Shown here: positions 1 to 8,356 of the stretch, piece after piece | How the letters are laid out: each line of letters opens with the position of its first letter | Numbering within the stretch: position 1 is the stretch's first letter | NCBI RefSeq assembly: GCF_017377775.1 | Contig: NZ_JAFVLN010000018.1 | Coordinates: forward strand, 1-64,000 | DNA: 64,000 bases | Reading direction: 5' to 3' | From: Streptomyces sp. VRA16 Mangrove soil | GTDB lineage: Bacteria > Actinomycetota > Actinomycetes > Streptomycetales > Streptomycetaceae | Made by a program: the position numbers and the translations under genes | Notes under the pieces: generated by a model | What the model saw: only the letters and a program-made list of their open reading frames with translations | Database searches by the model: none | Told to the model about the DNA's origin: nothing

Positions 1-76
1 GCCTCGGGCAATCTGCCGCCCGCCCCCGCCGCCTTGGGCAATCTGCCGCCTGGGGCGGCAGGGTGGGCAAGGCGGC
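1..76. repeat. dispersed palindromic repeat, copy A, with an extra half copy
   Basis: A 23-nt arm at 28-50 (begins GCCGCCTTGGGC, ends CTGCCGCC) is followed after 3 nt by an imperfect inverse arm at 54-76 (begins GGCGGCAGGG, ends CAAGGCGGC). A second, slightly diverged half element occupies 1-20. The same arms in the same order recur at 57641-57689, so this is a dispersed intergenic element that can fold into a hairpin. No coding role is seen. Confidence 0.75.
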
Positions 77-194
77 CCCCCGGCGCGGGGCGAGGGCTCC
101 GGCCGGCCCCCGCCCACGGCCCGGGCCACCCACGTGCCCCCCCGACGCCCCCCGACGCCCCCTCACGCCTCCGGGACCAAAGCACCCCCGACCA

Positions 195-208
195 GGGCCA
201 CAGGTCCC
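195..208 (+). promoter_or_regulatory. candidate DevR/DosR-type box upstream of nirB
   Basis: The core reads GGGCC-ACAG-GTCCC. It matches the actinobacterial DosR/DevR dyad GGGAC-N4-GTCCC at 9 of 10 fixed positions and lies about 90 nt before the nirB start. A poorer half site, GGGAC-CAAA-GCACC, is at 173-186. Similar cores occur before narK and pflB. This is a pattern match only, with no statistics run. Confidence 0.4.
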
Positions 209-296
209 CCACCAAGGGGCCCAATTCGGCGCAGCACCCCAAGAGTTCAGGCCTACCGTCGAACACGCCCCCTACGTCGCACCCCCGGAGCGCCCC

Positions 297-3062
297 ATGC
301 CGCACAACCCGGTACACCACCTGGTACTCGTAGGTCACGGCATGGTCGGCCACCACTTCCTCCAGCTCCTCGCGGAGCGCGACGCCCTGAAGACCTGGCA
401 CGTCACCGTCCTCGCCGAAGAGGACCGCCCCGCCTACGACCGTGTCCACCTCTCCTCCGCCTTCACCGGCACGGACCCGTCCGAACTCACCCTCTCCACC
501 CCCGAGTTCCTCGCGGAGCACGGCATCGACCTGCGCCTGGGCGACCCGGCCGAGCACATCGACACGGCCACCCGCACGGTCACCACCACCTCCGGCGCCA
601 CGTTCCGCTACGACGCCCTGGTCCTGGCCACCGGCTCGTACCCGTTCGTGCCGCCCATCGACGGCGCCGACGCCCCGGGCTGCTTCACCTACCGGACCCT
701 GTACGACGTCGAGTCCCTCACCGAGTACGCCGCCCGCGAGGACACCCGCACCGGCGTCGTCATCGGCGGCGGCCTGCTCGGACTGGAGGCGGCCGGCGCC
801 CTGCGCACCCTCGGCCTGGACACCCACGTCGTCGAGTTCGCCCCGCGTCTGATGCCGCTGCAGGTCGACGACGGCGGCTCCGCCGCGCTGCGCGCCACCA
901 TCGAGTCGATGGGCGTCGCGGTGCACACCGGCGTCGGCGCCAAGGCCGTCGAGACCGACACCGACGGCTCGACGCGCGCCCTGCACCTGACCGACGGCCG
1001 CACCCTCGACGCCGACGTCGTCGTCTTCTCGGCAGGCGTCCGCCCCCGCGACCGGCTCGCCCGCGAGGCGGGCCTGGCCGTCGGCGACCGCGGCGGGGTC
1101 GTCGTCGACGAGCACTGCCGGACCACGGACGCGTACGTCTACGCGATCGGCGAGTGCGCCCAGACCACCGACGGCCGCGTCTACGGACTGGTCGCGCCCG
1201 GCTACCAGATGGCCGAGGCCGCCGCCGACGCGCTCGCGGGGCCGGGCACCAGCGTCTTCACCGGCGCCGACACCTCCACCAAGCTGAAGCTGCTCGGCGC
1301 CGACGTCGCCTCGTTCGGCGACCCGTTCGCGCACGAGGGCGAGGACGGCGCCCGGGGCCGGGCCATGGAGGTCGTCTTCTCCGACACCCGCGAGGGCGTC
1401 TACAAGAAGCTCGTCCTCGGCCCCGACGGCCGCCTCCTCGGCGGCATCCTGGTCGGCGACGCCGCCGCGTACGGCACCCTCAAGCCGCACGCCGGCCGCA
1501 CCCTCCCGGCTTCCCCCGAGGCGTACATCCTCCCGTCGTCCACCGGCGAGGAGAACGCGCTCGGCGCCGACGCCCTCCCCGACGACGCCGTCGTCTGCAG
1601 CTGCCACAACGTCACCAAGGGCGCCGTCCGCACCGCCGTCACCGCCGAGGGCCTCACCGACATCGGCGGCATCAAGCGCTGCACCAAGGCCGGCACCGGC
1701 TGCGGCGGCTGCGTCGGCACCCTCCAGTCCGTCCTCGACGCCGAACTCGCCGCCTCCGGGGTCGAGGTCGCCCGCGGCCTGTGCGAACACTTCGCCCAGA
1801 CCCGCGCCGAGCTCTACGACATCGTCCGCACCGAACGCATCGCCTCTTTCAGCGAGCTGCTCGCCCGGCACGGCACCGGCAGCCACGGCATCGCGGACGG
1901 CTGCACCGTCTGCAAGCCGGTCGTCGCCAACATCCTCGGCACCCTCGCCCCCGAACTCGGCCTGACCCACATCCTCCAGGGCGAACAGGCCGCCCTCCAG
2001 GACTCCAACGACCTCTTCCTCGGCAACCTCCAGAAGGACGGCACCTACTCCGTCGTCCCGCGCGTCCCCGGCGGCGAGATCACCCCCGAGCAGCTCATCG
2101 CCATCGGCGAGGTCGCCCGCGACTTCGGCCTCTACTCGAAGATCACCGGCGGCCAGCGCATCGATCTGTTCGGCGCGCGCAAGGAACAACTGCCCGCCAT
2201 CTGGCGCCGGTTGGTCGACGTCGGCCTGGAGTCCGGGCAGGCGTACGGGAAGTCGCTGCGGACCGTGAAGTCCTGTGTCGGCTCCAGGTTCTGCCGGTTC
2301 GGGCAGGGCGACTCCGTCCGGCTCGCCATCGACCTGGAGCTGCGCTACCGCGGCCTGCGCACCCCGCACAAGATCAAGGGCGGTGTCTCGGGCTGTCTGC
2401 GCGAGTGCGCGGAGGCCCGCGGCAAGGACATCGGCGTCATCGCCACCGCCGGCGGCTGGAACCTCTACGTCGGCGGCAACGGCGGCACCAACCCCCGCCA
2501 CGCCGATCTGCTCGCCACCGACCTGTCCACGCCCGAACTGCTGCGCCTGACCGACCGGTTCCTCATGTACTACGTGCGCACCGCCGAGCGCCTGGAGCGC
2601 ACCGCCGCCTGGTTCGAGCGGATCGGCGGCCTCGACCACCTCAAGGCCGTCCTGATCGACGACTCCCTCGGCCTGTGCGCCGCGTGGGAGGCCCAGATGG
2701 ACCGGCACGTCGCCGCCTACCGCGACGAGTGGCAGGCCGTCCTCGCCGACCCGGCCGCCCTGGCCCGCTTCGACGAGCACGTAGCTGCCGACCCGAGCTT
2801 CCTGGAGCCCGGCCGCGGCCGGCCCGCCGTCCTCCCCGACGGCACCGAGGCCGCCCTCTTCAAGGACGCCGAGGGCACCGTCTACGCCGTCGACGCCCGC
2901 GACCCGTTCTCCGGCGCCGCCGTCATCGCGAACGGCATCATGGGCACCCGCGACGGCGCCCCCGTCGTCGCATCGCCCCTGCACAAGCAGGAGTTCGACC
3001 TGCGGACCGGGCAGTGCCTCGACGACCCGTCGGTGCGCCTCGCGGTGCACGAGGCTCCGTAG
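297..3062 (+). CDS. nirB: nitrite reductase [NAD(P)H] large subunit with fused NirD-like tail
   Basis: Cytoplasmic assimilatory/detoxifying nitrite reductase that reduces nitrite to ammonium with NAD(P)H. The 921-residue protein has an FAD/NAD oxidoreductase half (Gly-rich motifs near residues 8-24 and 154-170). BFD-like [2Fe-2S] cysteines follow at about 433-471, with another Cys pair near 536. The sulfite/nitrite reductase half carries siroheme/4Fe-4S ligands C660, C666, C700 and C704. From about residue 834 the sequence is a NirD/Rieske-like domain without Cys-His cluster ligands, as is usual for NirD. NirD is normally a separate protein of about 110 residues, so this looks like a NirB-NirD fusion with a shortened junction. 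The start is the ATG at 297, where homology begins; an upstream in-frame ATG at 63 only adds low-complexity sequence. narK follows 138 nt downstream. Confidence 0.93.
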   Translation: MPHNPVHHLVLVGHGMVGHHFLQLLAERDALKTWHVTVLAEEDRPAYDRVHLSSAFTGTDPSELTLSTPEFLAEHGIDLRLGDPAEHIDTATRTVTTTSGATFRYDALVLATGSYPFVPPIDGADAPGCFTYRTLYDVESLTEYAAREDTRTGVVIGGGLLGLEAAGALRTLGLDTHVVEFAPRLMPLQVDDGGSAALRATIESMGVAVHTGVGAKAVETDTDGSTRALHLTDGRTLDADVVVFSAGVRPRDRLAREAGLAVGDRGGVVVDEHCRTTDAYVYAIGECAQTTDGRVYGLVAPGYQMAEAAADALAGPGTSVFTGADTSTKLKLLGADVASFGDPFAHEGEDGARGRAMEVVFSDTREGVYKKLVLGPDGRLLGGILVGDAAAYGTLKPHAGRTLPASPEAYILPSSTGEENALGADALPDDAVVCSCHNVTKGAVRTAVTAEGLTDIGGIKRCTKAGTGCGGCVGTLQSVLDAELAASGVEVARGLCEHFAQTRAELYDIVRTERIASFSELLARHGTGSHGIADGCTVCKPVVANILGTLAPELGLTHILQGEQAALQDSNDLFLGNLQKDGTYSVVPRVPGGEITPEQLIAIGEVARDFGLYSKITGGQRIDLFGARKEQLPAIWRRLVDVGLESGQAYGKSLRTVKSCVGSRFCRFGQGDSVRLAIDLELRYRGLRTPHKIKGGVSGCLRECAEARGKDIGVIATAGGWNLYVGGNGGTNPRHADLLATDLSTPELLRLTDRFLMYYVRTAERLERTAAWFERIGGLDHLKAVLIDDSLGLCAAWEAQMDRHVAAYRDEWQAVLADPAALARFDEHVAADPSFLEPGRGRPAVLPDGTEAALFKDAEGTVYAVDARDPFSGAAVIANGIMGTRDGAPVVASPLHKQEFDLRTGQCLDDPSVRLAVHEAP

Positions 3063-3099
3063 CAGGCGCCCCACAAGGCTCCGCTGGCGGACCGGGCAG

Positions 3100-3113
3100 G
3101 GGACCTTCGTCGC
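3100..3113 (+). promoter_or_regulatory. candidate DevR/DosR-type box upstream of narK
   Basis: GGGAC-CTTC-GTCGC matches the DosR/DevR core GGGAC-N4-GTCCC at 9 of 10 fixed positions, in the 138-nt nirB-narK gap. A weaker match, GCGAC-CAAG-GCCCC, follows at 3156-3169. This fits hypoxia or nitric-oxide control of nitrate/nitrite transport, but it is only a pattern match. Confidence 0.4.
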
Positions 3114-3200
3114 GGCCGGGCGGGCCCGGAACAGGACCATCAGGCCTTCCGCCCGGCGACCAAGGCCCCTTACGCCTCCCTTATCCCGGCGGGAGTCTGG

Positions 3201-4673
3201 ATGAGCAAGGAAACCCCTCCTCACCTCCGGGAACACGCCATGAGTCCTGCTGTCCGGGACGCCGCCGCGGTCGACGACGTCACCCGTTCCTATGATCCCC
3301 AGCAGTACCGGCCCGGCCGGGCCATCTCCGACTGGGAACCCGAGAACGAACTCTTCTGGAAGTCCGTGGGCAAGCGGGTCGCCACCCGCAACCTGTGGAT
3401 CGCCGTCCCCGCCCTCCTGGTCGCCTTCGTGGTGTGGCAGGTGTGGAGCGTCACCGCGACAAACCTGGCCGACGTCGGCTTCGGCTTCAGCACCTCGCAG
3501 CTGTTCTGGCTGACCGCCGTGCCCGGTCTCACCGGCGGCACGGCCCGGATCTTCTACACCTTCCTCGGCCCGCGCATCGGCCAGCGCCGCTTCACCGCGC
3601 TGTCCACGGTCGTCCTGGTGATCCCGCTGCTGTGGCTCGGCTTCGCGGTGCAGTCCACCTCCACCTCGTACGCCACGTTCGTCGCGATCGCGGCGCTGTG
3701 CGGCTTCGGTGGCGCCAACTTCTCCTCGTCGCTGGCGAACATCGGCTTCTTCTACCCCAAGCGTGAGAAGGGCAACGCGACCGGCATCAACGGCGGCCTC
3801 GGCAACCTCGGCGTCTCCGTCGTCCAGCTGCTGACCCCGATCGTCATCACCTCCTCGGCCTTCGCCCTCGGCTCCGCCCAGGTCAAGGCCGACGGCTCCT
3901 CGGTGTGGCTGCAGAACGCCGCGTTCCTCTGGGTGCCCGTCCTGGTGGTCCTCGCCGTCATCGCCTGGTTCGGCCAGAACGACCTGAAGGTCGCCTCCAC
4001 CCCGTTCAGCCAGCAGAAGGTCATCTTCAAGCGCAAGCACAACTGGCTGATGACCTGGCTCTACGTCGGCACCTTCGGCTCCTTCATCGGCTTCGCGTCC
4101 GCCCTGCCGATGCTGATCAAGACCACCTGGACCCCGATCGACGCGTCCTACACGGCCGCCACCTACGCCTGGATCGGCCCGGCCATCGGCGCCCTCGCCC
4201 GCTGGGGCGGCGGCTGGCTCGGCGACAAGTGGGGCGGCGCGCGCGTCACCATCGTCTCGTTCGTCGGCATGGCCGCCTCGATCATCGGCGTCATCAACTT
4301 CATGCCCACGGGCGGTCAGGGCGGCTCCTTCGCCGGCTTCCTCCTCTGCTTCTACGCGGCCTTCCTGTTCAGCGGCATCGGCAACGGCTCCACGTTCCGC
4401 CAGATCCCGGTGATCTTCCGCAACCAGCACCTGAAGGGCCTGACCGAGGGCACCCCCGAGTACACGAAGGCGCTCAAGCAGGCCGAGATCGAGTCCGGCG
4501 CCGTCACCGGTTTCACCGCCGCGATCGCCGCCTACGGCTTCTTCTTCATCCCGGCGATGTTCGCCAACTTCGCGGTGACCAGCGCCCTGTGGACGTTCGT
4601 CGGCTTCTACGCCACGTGCATCGTCGTCTGCTGGTGGTTCTACGCCCGCAAGGGCGCCGAGTCCCCGAGCTGA
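3201..4673 (+). CDS. narK: nitrate/nitrite MFS transporter NarK
   Basis: Integral membrane nitrate/nitrite transporter (NNP family of the major facilitator superfamily), 490 residues with about 12 hydrophobic segments. The NNP signature is visible as GGLGNLGVSVVQ, and the GTAR segment carries an arginine typical of substrate binding in NarK. A loop of about 25 residues rich in E and K (about residues 408-435) precedes the last two helices. The start at 3201 has GGGAG five nt upstream; the ATG at 3240 is an alternative and would remove 13 poorly conserved residues. Directly downstream of nirB in the same direction, it probably supplies or exports nitrite for that enzyme. Confidence 0.92.
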   Translation: MSKETPPHLREHAMSPAVRDAAAVDDVTRSYDPQQYRPGRAISDWEPENELFWKSVGKRVATRNLWIAVPALLVAFVVWQVWSVTATNLADVGFGFSTSQLFWLTAVPGLTGGTARIFYTFLGPRIGQRRFTALSTVVLVIPLLWLGFAVQSTSTSYATFVAIAALCGFGGANFSSSLANIGFFYPKREKGNATGINGGLGNLGVSVVQLLTPIVITSSAFALGSAQVKADGSSVWLQNAAFLWVPVLVVLAVIAWFGQNDLKVASTPFSQQKVIFKRKHNWLMTWLYVGTFGSFIGFASALPMLIKTTWTPIDASYTAATYAWIGPAIGALARWGGGWLGDKWGGARVTIVSFVGMAASIIGVINFMPTGGQGGSFAGFLLCFYAAFLFSGIGNGSTFRQIPVIFRNQHLKGLTEGTPEYTKALKQAEIESGAVTGFTAAIAAYGFFFIPAMFANFAVTSALWTFVGFYATCIVVCWWFYARKGAESPS

Positions 4674-4681
4674 TTCCCGTA

Positions 4682-4700
4682 GTGCCTCCCCACGAGGCAC
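4682..4700 (+). terminator. short hairpin after narK
   Basis: Perfect 7-bp inverted repeat GTGCCTC-cccac-GAGGCAC starting 9 nt after the narK stop. There is no clear U-tract, which is common for Streptomyces terminators. It separates narK from the pflB regulatory region. Confidence 0.5.
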
Positions 4701-4742
4701 CCCCGCCCCTCGCGACCTGTAACACGGAAAATCGACGAATTT

Positions 4743-4762
4743 CTTGTGAATGCGTTCACAAG
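4743..4762. promoter_or_regulatory. Rex operator (redox-sensing repressor site) upstream of pflB
   Basis: Perfect 8-bp inverted repeat around a 4-nt centre; its core is TTGTGAA-TGCG-TTCACAA. This fits the Rex operator described in Streptomyces (TGTGAACGCGTTCACA) apart from one central base. Rex senses the NADH/NAD+ ratio and releases DNA when NADH rises, that is, at low oxygen. The site lies about 185 nt before the pflB start, in the most AT-rich part of the gap, so the promoter is probably close by. Confidence 0.88.
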
Positions 4763-4769
4763 CGAACTT

Positions 4770-4783
4770 AGGTCGAAAGTCCC
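4770..4783 (+). promoter_or_regulatory. weak DevR-like box beside the Rex site
   Basis: AGGTC-GAAA-GTCCC has one perfect half site (GTCCC) and a 3-of-5 left half against the DosR/DevR core, 7 nt downstream of the Rex operator. It is reported because better matches precede nirB and narK; alone it would not be convincing. Confidence 0.25.
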
Positions 4784-4821
4784 GGAGGAAATCCCAGGTC
4801 AGGGTGGTGATACCCGTCGAT

Positions 4822-4883
4822 GCCGGTCCGCGATAAGGCCCAATGGTCCCGAATTCAGGACCATTGCGGCCCCCCGGACCGGC
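4822..4883 (+). promoter_or_regulatory. nested inverted repeats in the pflB leader
   Basis: Two perfect 9-bp inverted repeats are nested. The outer pair is GCCGGTCCG (4822-4830) with CGGACCGGC (4875-4883). The inner pair is CAATGGTCC (4841-4849) with GGACCATTG (4858-4866) around an 8-nt loop. Transcribed, this would fold into a long interrupted hairpin ending about 60 nt before the pflB start; as DNA the inner dyad could be an operator. The function is unknown. Confidence 0.6.
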
Positions 4884-4946
4884 CCGGCGGGAGTCCAATG
4901 AATACGTAGCAACGAACCGGTCGAACAGATGGGGAAGGTGCCGCAG

Positions 4947-7217
4947 ATGACTGCCACTCCCGCAGAGAAGACGACGCACGGCGAGGCCTGGGAGGGCTTC
5001 AAGGGGGGCCTGTGGCGCGACGCCATCGACGTCCGTGACTTCGTCCAGCAGAACTACACCCCCTACGAGGGCGACGGCTCCTTCCTCGCGGGACCGACCG
5101 AGCGCACGACGGCCATGTGGGACCGGCTCCTCGGCATGTTCCCCACGGAGATCGAGCGCGGCATCTACGACGTGGACGCCAAGACGCCGTCGCGCATCGA
5201 CGCCTTCCGGCCCGGCTACATCGACGGCGACGCCAAGGACCACAAGGACCTCATCGTCGGCCTGCAGACCGACGCCCCGCTGAAGCGCGCGATCATGCCG
5301 AACGGCGGCTGGCGCATGGTCGAGGGCGCCCTCAACGCCTACGGCTACGAGGCCGACCCCGAGGTCAGGGAGATCTACACCCACCTCCGCAAGACCCACA
5401 ACGAGGGCGTCTTCGACGCGTACACCCCCGAGATCCGCGCCTGCCGCTCCTCCGGCATCATCACCGGTCTGCCCGACGCCTACGGCCGCGGCCGGATCAT
5501 CGGCGACTACCGCCGCGTCGCCCTCTACGGCGTCGACCACCTCATCGCCGCCAAGCAGGCCGACAAGGACAGGGCCGGCGCCGAGTGGCCCTCCGAGCAC
5601 GTGATCCGCGACCGCGAGGAGATCTCCGAGCAGATCAAGGCGCTGAACGAGCTGAAGGCCATGGCCCTGTCGTACGGCTACGACATCTCCGGCCCGGCCC
5701 GCACCGGCCGCGAGGCCGTGCAGTGGCTCTACTTCGCCTACCTCGCCGCCGTGAAGGAGCAGAACGGCGCGGCCATGTCGATCGGCCGCATCGACAACTT
5801 CCTCGACATCTACCTGCAGCGCGACATCGAGGCCGGCCTCATCACCGAGGAGCAGGCCCAGGAGTTCATCGACGACTTCGTCATCAAGCTCCGCATCGTC
5901 CGCTTCCTGCGCACCCCCGAGTACAACGACCTCTACTCCGGCGACCCGACCTGGGTGACCTGGTCGATGGCCGGCATCGGCGAGGACGGCCGCCCGCTCG
6001 TCTCGCGCACCACCTTCCGCGCCCTGCAGACCCTCTACAACCTCGGCCCGGCCCCCGAGCCGAACCTGACGGTCTTCTGGTCGCGTGAACTGCCGCGCGG
6101 CTTCAAGGACTTCGCCTCCCAGGTCGCCATCGACACCTCGGCCATCCAGTTCGAGTCCGACGAGCTGATGCGCCCCAAGTACGGCGACGACACCGCCATC
6201 GCCTGCTGCGTCTCCGCGATGGCCGTCGGCAAGCAGATGCAGTTCTTCGGCGCCCGCGTGAACGTCGCCAAGGCGCTCCTCTACGCGATCAACGGCGGCC
6301 GCGACGAGAAGTCCGGCAAGCAGGTCGTCGAGGGCTTCGAGCCCATCGAGGGCGAGTACCTGGACTACGAGACCGTCGCCGCACGCTACGACGCGATGCT
6401 CGACTGGCTGGCGAAGACGTACGTGCACGCGCTCAACGTCATCCACTACATGCACGACAAGTACGCCTACGAGCGCATCGAGATGGCCCTGCACGACCAG
6501 GAGATCCTGCGCACCATGGCCTGCGGCATCGCGGGTCTGTCGGTGGCCGCCGACTCCCTCTCGGCCATCAAGCACGCGAAGGTCAAGGTGATCCGTGACG
6601 AGACCGGACTCGCCGTCGACTACGAGATCGAGGGCGACTACCCGGCCTACGGCAACAACGACGACCGCGCCGACCGGATCGCCAAGTCGATCGTGCACGG
6701 CTTCATGGAGAAGGTCCGCAAGCACCCGACGTACCGCGACGCGGTCCACACCCAGTCGGTGCTGACGATCACCTCGAACGTCGTCTACGGCAAGAAGACC
6801 GGCAACACCCCGGACGGGCGCCGCGCCGGCACCCCGTTCGCCCCCGGTGCCAACCCGATGAACGGGCGCGACGAGCACGGCTACATCGCCTCCGCGCTGT
6901 CGGTCGCGAAGCTGCCCTACGACGACGCCGAGGACGGCATCTCGCTGACCAACACGATCACCCCGGACGCCCTGGGCCGCACCCCCGAGGAGCGGATCGG
7001 CAACCTCTCCGGTGTGCTCGACGGGTTCATGGCCAGCGACGGCTTCCACATGAACGTCAACGTCCTCAACAAGGCGACCCTCGAGGACGCCATGGAACAC
7101 CCGGAGAACTACCCGCAGTTGACCATCCGGGTCTCCGGCTACGCGGTGAACTTCGTCCGTCTGACGCGCGAGCAGCAGCTGGACGTCATCAACCGCACCT
7201 TCCACGGCTCCCTCTGA
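4947..7217 (+). CDS. pflB: formate C-acetyltransferase (pyruvate formate-lyase)
   Basis: Glycyl-radical enzyme that cleaves pyruvate with CoA to acetyl-CoA and formate, normally active only without oxygen; cytoplasmic. The 756-residue protein matches the usual PflB size. The catalytic Cys pair is in IACCVSAM (C420, C421) and the radical glycine is in RVSGYAV (G731) near the C terminus. The start at 4947 was chosen because GGGAAGG sits 8 nt upstream; that ribosome site overlaps the alternative ATG at 4929, which has none of its own. pflA follows 96 nt downstream. Rex control is suggested by the operator at 4743-4762. A fermentative enzyme like this is unexpected in a largely aerobic genus. Confidence 0.95.
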   Translation: MTATPAEKTTHGEAWEGFKGGLWRDAIDVRDFVQQNYTPYEGDGSFLAGPTERTTAMWDRLLGMFPTEIERGIYDVDAKTPSRIDAFRPGYIDGDAKDHKDLIVGLQTDAPLKRAIMPNGGWRMVEGALNAYGYEADPEVREIYTHLRKTHNEGVFDAYTPEIRACRSSGIITGLPDAYGRGRIIGDYRRVALYGVDHLIAAKQADKDRAGAEWPSEHVIRDREEISEQIKALNELKAMALSYGYDISGPARTGREAVQWLYFAYLAAVKEQNGAAMSIGRIDNFLDIYLQRDIEAGLITEEQAQEFIDDFVIKLRIVRFLRTPEYNDLYSGDPTWVTWSMAGIGEDGRPLVSRTTFRALQTLYNLGPAPEPNLTVFWSRELPRGFKDFASQVAIDTSAIQFESDELMRPKYGDDTAIACCVSAMAVGKQMQFFGARVNVAKALLYAINGGRDEKSGKQVVEGFEPIEGEYLDYETVAARYDAMLDWLAKTYVHALNVIHYMHDKYAYERIEMALHDQEILRTMACGIAGLSVAADSLSAIKHAKVKVIRDETGLAVDYEIEGDYPAYGNNDDRADRIAKSIVHGFMEKVRKHPTYRDAVHTQSVLTITSNVVYGKKTGNTPDGRRAGTPFAPGANPMNGRDEHGYIASALSVAKLPYDDAEDGISLTNTITPDALGRTPEERIGNLSGVLDGFMASDGFHMNVNVLNKATLEDAMEHPENYPQLTIRVSGYAVNFVRLTREQQLDVINRTFHGSL

Positions 7218-7236
7218 GCCGCATCCGAACCGCGGC

Positions 7237-7267
7237 CCCGGGGCCGGGCCCTCACCCCGGCCCCGGG
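7237..7267 (+). promoter_or_regulatory. intercistronic hairpin between pflB and pflA
   Basis: Perfect 11-bp stem, CCCGGGGCCGG (7237-7247) with CCGGCCCCGGG (7257-7267), and a 9-nt loop, 20 nt after the pflB stop. It could partly terminate transcription or protect the pflB end, giving more lyase than activase. This is inferred from structure only. Confidence 0.5.
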
Positions 7268-7313
7268 CACCGCGAACACCCCACCCCCACCTCGGACGTC
7301 GAGGAGCCCTGCC

Positions 7314-8117
7314 ATGACCGTGCTGCTCACCCAGAACCTGGCCGCGAACGACGCCGCCACCCCGGCCGCCGCCGCGACGCACCGCCCCACCGAGGGCTCG
7401 GTGCACTCCTGGGACCTGTCGACCGGCGTCGACGGACCGGGCACACGCTTCGTGACGTTCCTCTCCGGCTGCCCGCTGACCTGCCTGTACTGCCACAACC
7501 CCGACACCTGGCGGATGCGCAACGGCAAGCGCACCTCGGCCGACGCCATCGTCGCGGAGGCCGCCAAGTACACCCGCTTCATCGAGGCGGCGGGCGGCGG
7601 CGCCACGATCAGCGGCGGCGAGCCCCTGCTCCAGCCCGTCTTCGCCGGTGAGCTGCTGCACCGCTTCAAGAACGAGCTGGGCCTGCACACCGCCCTGGAT
7701 ACCTCGGGCTTCCTCGGGGTGCGCGCCACCGACGCCCTGCTGCGCGACGTGGACCTGGTCCTGCTCGACATCAAGTCCTGGGACCGCGACACCTACAAGA
7801 AGGTCACCGGGCGGCCCCTGCGCCCCACCCTGGACTTCGCGCACCGGCTCGCCGACCTCGGCAAGAACGTCTGGGTGCGCTTCGTGCTCGTCCCCGGCCT
7901 CACCGACGACCCCGCCAACATCGAGGGCGTCGCCGCCTTCGCGGGCTCCCTCGGCAACGTCTCCCGGGTCGACGTGCTGCCCTTCCACAAGCTCGGCGAG
8001 GCGAAGTGGGAGGCGCTCGGCAAGAACTTCACGCTGCACGACACGCCCTCGCCCACCCCCGAGCAGGTCGCCACCGCCAAGTCGATCTTCGAGGCCCACG
8101 GCCTCACGGCGGTCTGA
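7314..8117 (+). CDS. pflA: pyruvate formate-lyase activating enzyme
   Basis: Radical-SAM enzyme that installs the glycyl radical on PflB using a 4Fe-4S cluster and S-adenosylmethionine; cytoplasmic. The 267-residue protein carries the cluster motif CPLTCLYC (C53, C57, C60), a GGEP motif in ISGGEPLL, and the WVRFVLVPGLTDD segment typical of PflA. The start has GAGGAG about 10 nt upstream. Its place just downstream of pflB, presumably on the same transcript, identifies the substrate. The N-terminal 20 residues or so are Ala/Thr-rich and not conserved. Confidence 0.94.
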   Translation: MTVLLTQNLAANDAATPAAAATHRPTEGSVHSWDLSTGVDGPGTRFVTFLSGCPLTCLYCHNPDTWRMRNGKRTSADAIVAEAAKYTRFIEAAGGGATISGGEPLLQPVFAGELLHRFKNELGLHTALDTSGFLGVRATDALLRDVDLVLLDIKSWDRDTYKKVTGRPLRPTLDFAHRLADLGKNVWVRFVLVPGLTDDPANIEGVAAFAGSLGNVSRVDVLPFHKLGEAKWEALGKNFTLHDTPSPTPEQVATAKSIFEAHGLTAV

Positions 8118-8163
8118 GCCGCGGCCCGGTCCAGGGCCCGCCCCCGCGACGTACCCTGGATCC

Positions 8164-8352
8164 ATGAGCACCGCCAAGGACCCCGCCCCCGAGCCGCGCG
8201 ACCCGAAGGCCGCGCTGATCTTCGACGACCCGCTGACGGCCCAGTCCGCGGACGACTCGGACCACGGGTGGGGCGATCGGCCGGCAGCGGCCGACAACAG
8301 CGCCGCCGACCTGGCCCGCTTCCTCGACGAGAAGCCGCCCCACCACATCTGA
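8164..8352 (+). CDS. small conserved acidic protein, function unknown
   Basis: A 62-residue ORF starting 46 nt after pflA. It is acidic and has no membrane segment, with a central LIFDDPLTAQS block and a DLARFLDEKPPHHI C terminus. From memory, similar small proteins sit near mscL in other streptomycetes, which supports it as a real gene, but I know no function. It converges on mscL with a 4-nt gap. Confidence 0.7.
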   Translation: MSTAKDPAPEPRDPKAALIFDDPLTAQSADDSDHGWGDRPAAADNSAADLARFLDEKPPHHI

Positions 8353-8356
8353 TCCG

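Noticed and set aside
1-296. GlnR box before nirB
   Set aside because: GlnR often controls nir genes in Streptomyces, but I see no a-site/b-site pair of the GTnAC-n6-GaAAc kind in this stretch. The region upstream of the window was not available.
134-3295. Long plus-strand open frame overlapping nirB
   Set aside because: Arg/His/Pro-rich low-complexity translation; the overlapping nirB frame holds all the conserved motifs.
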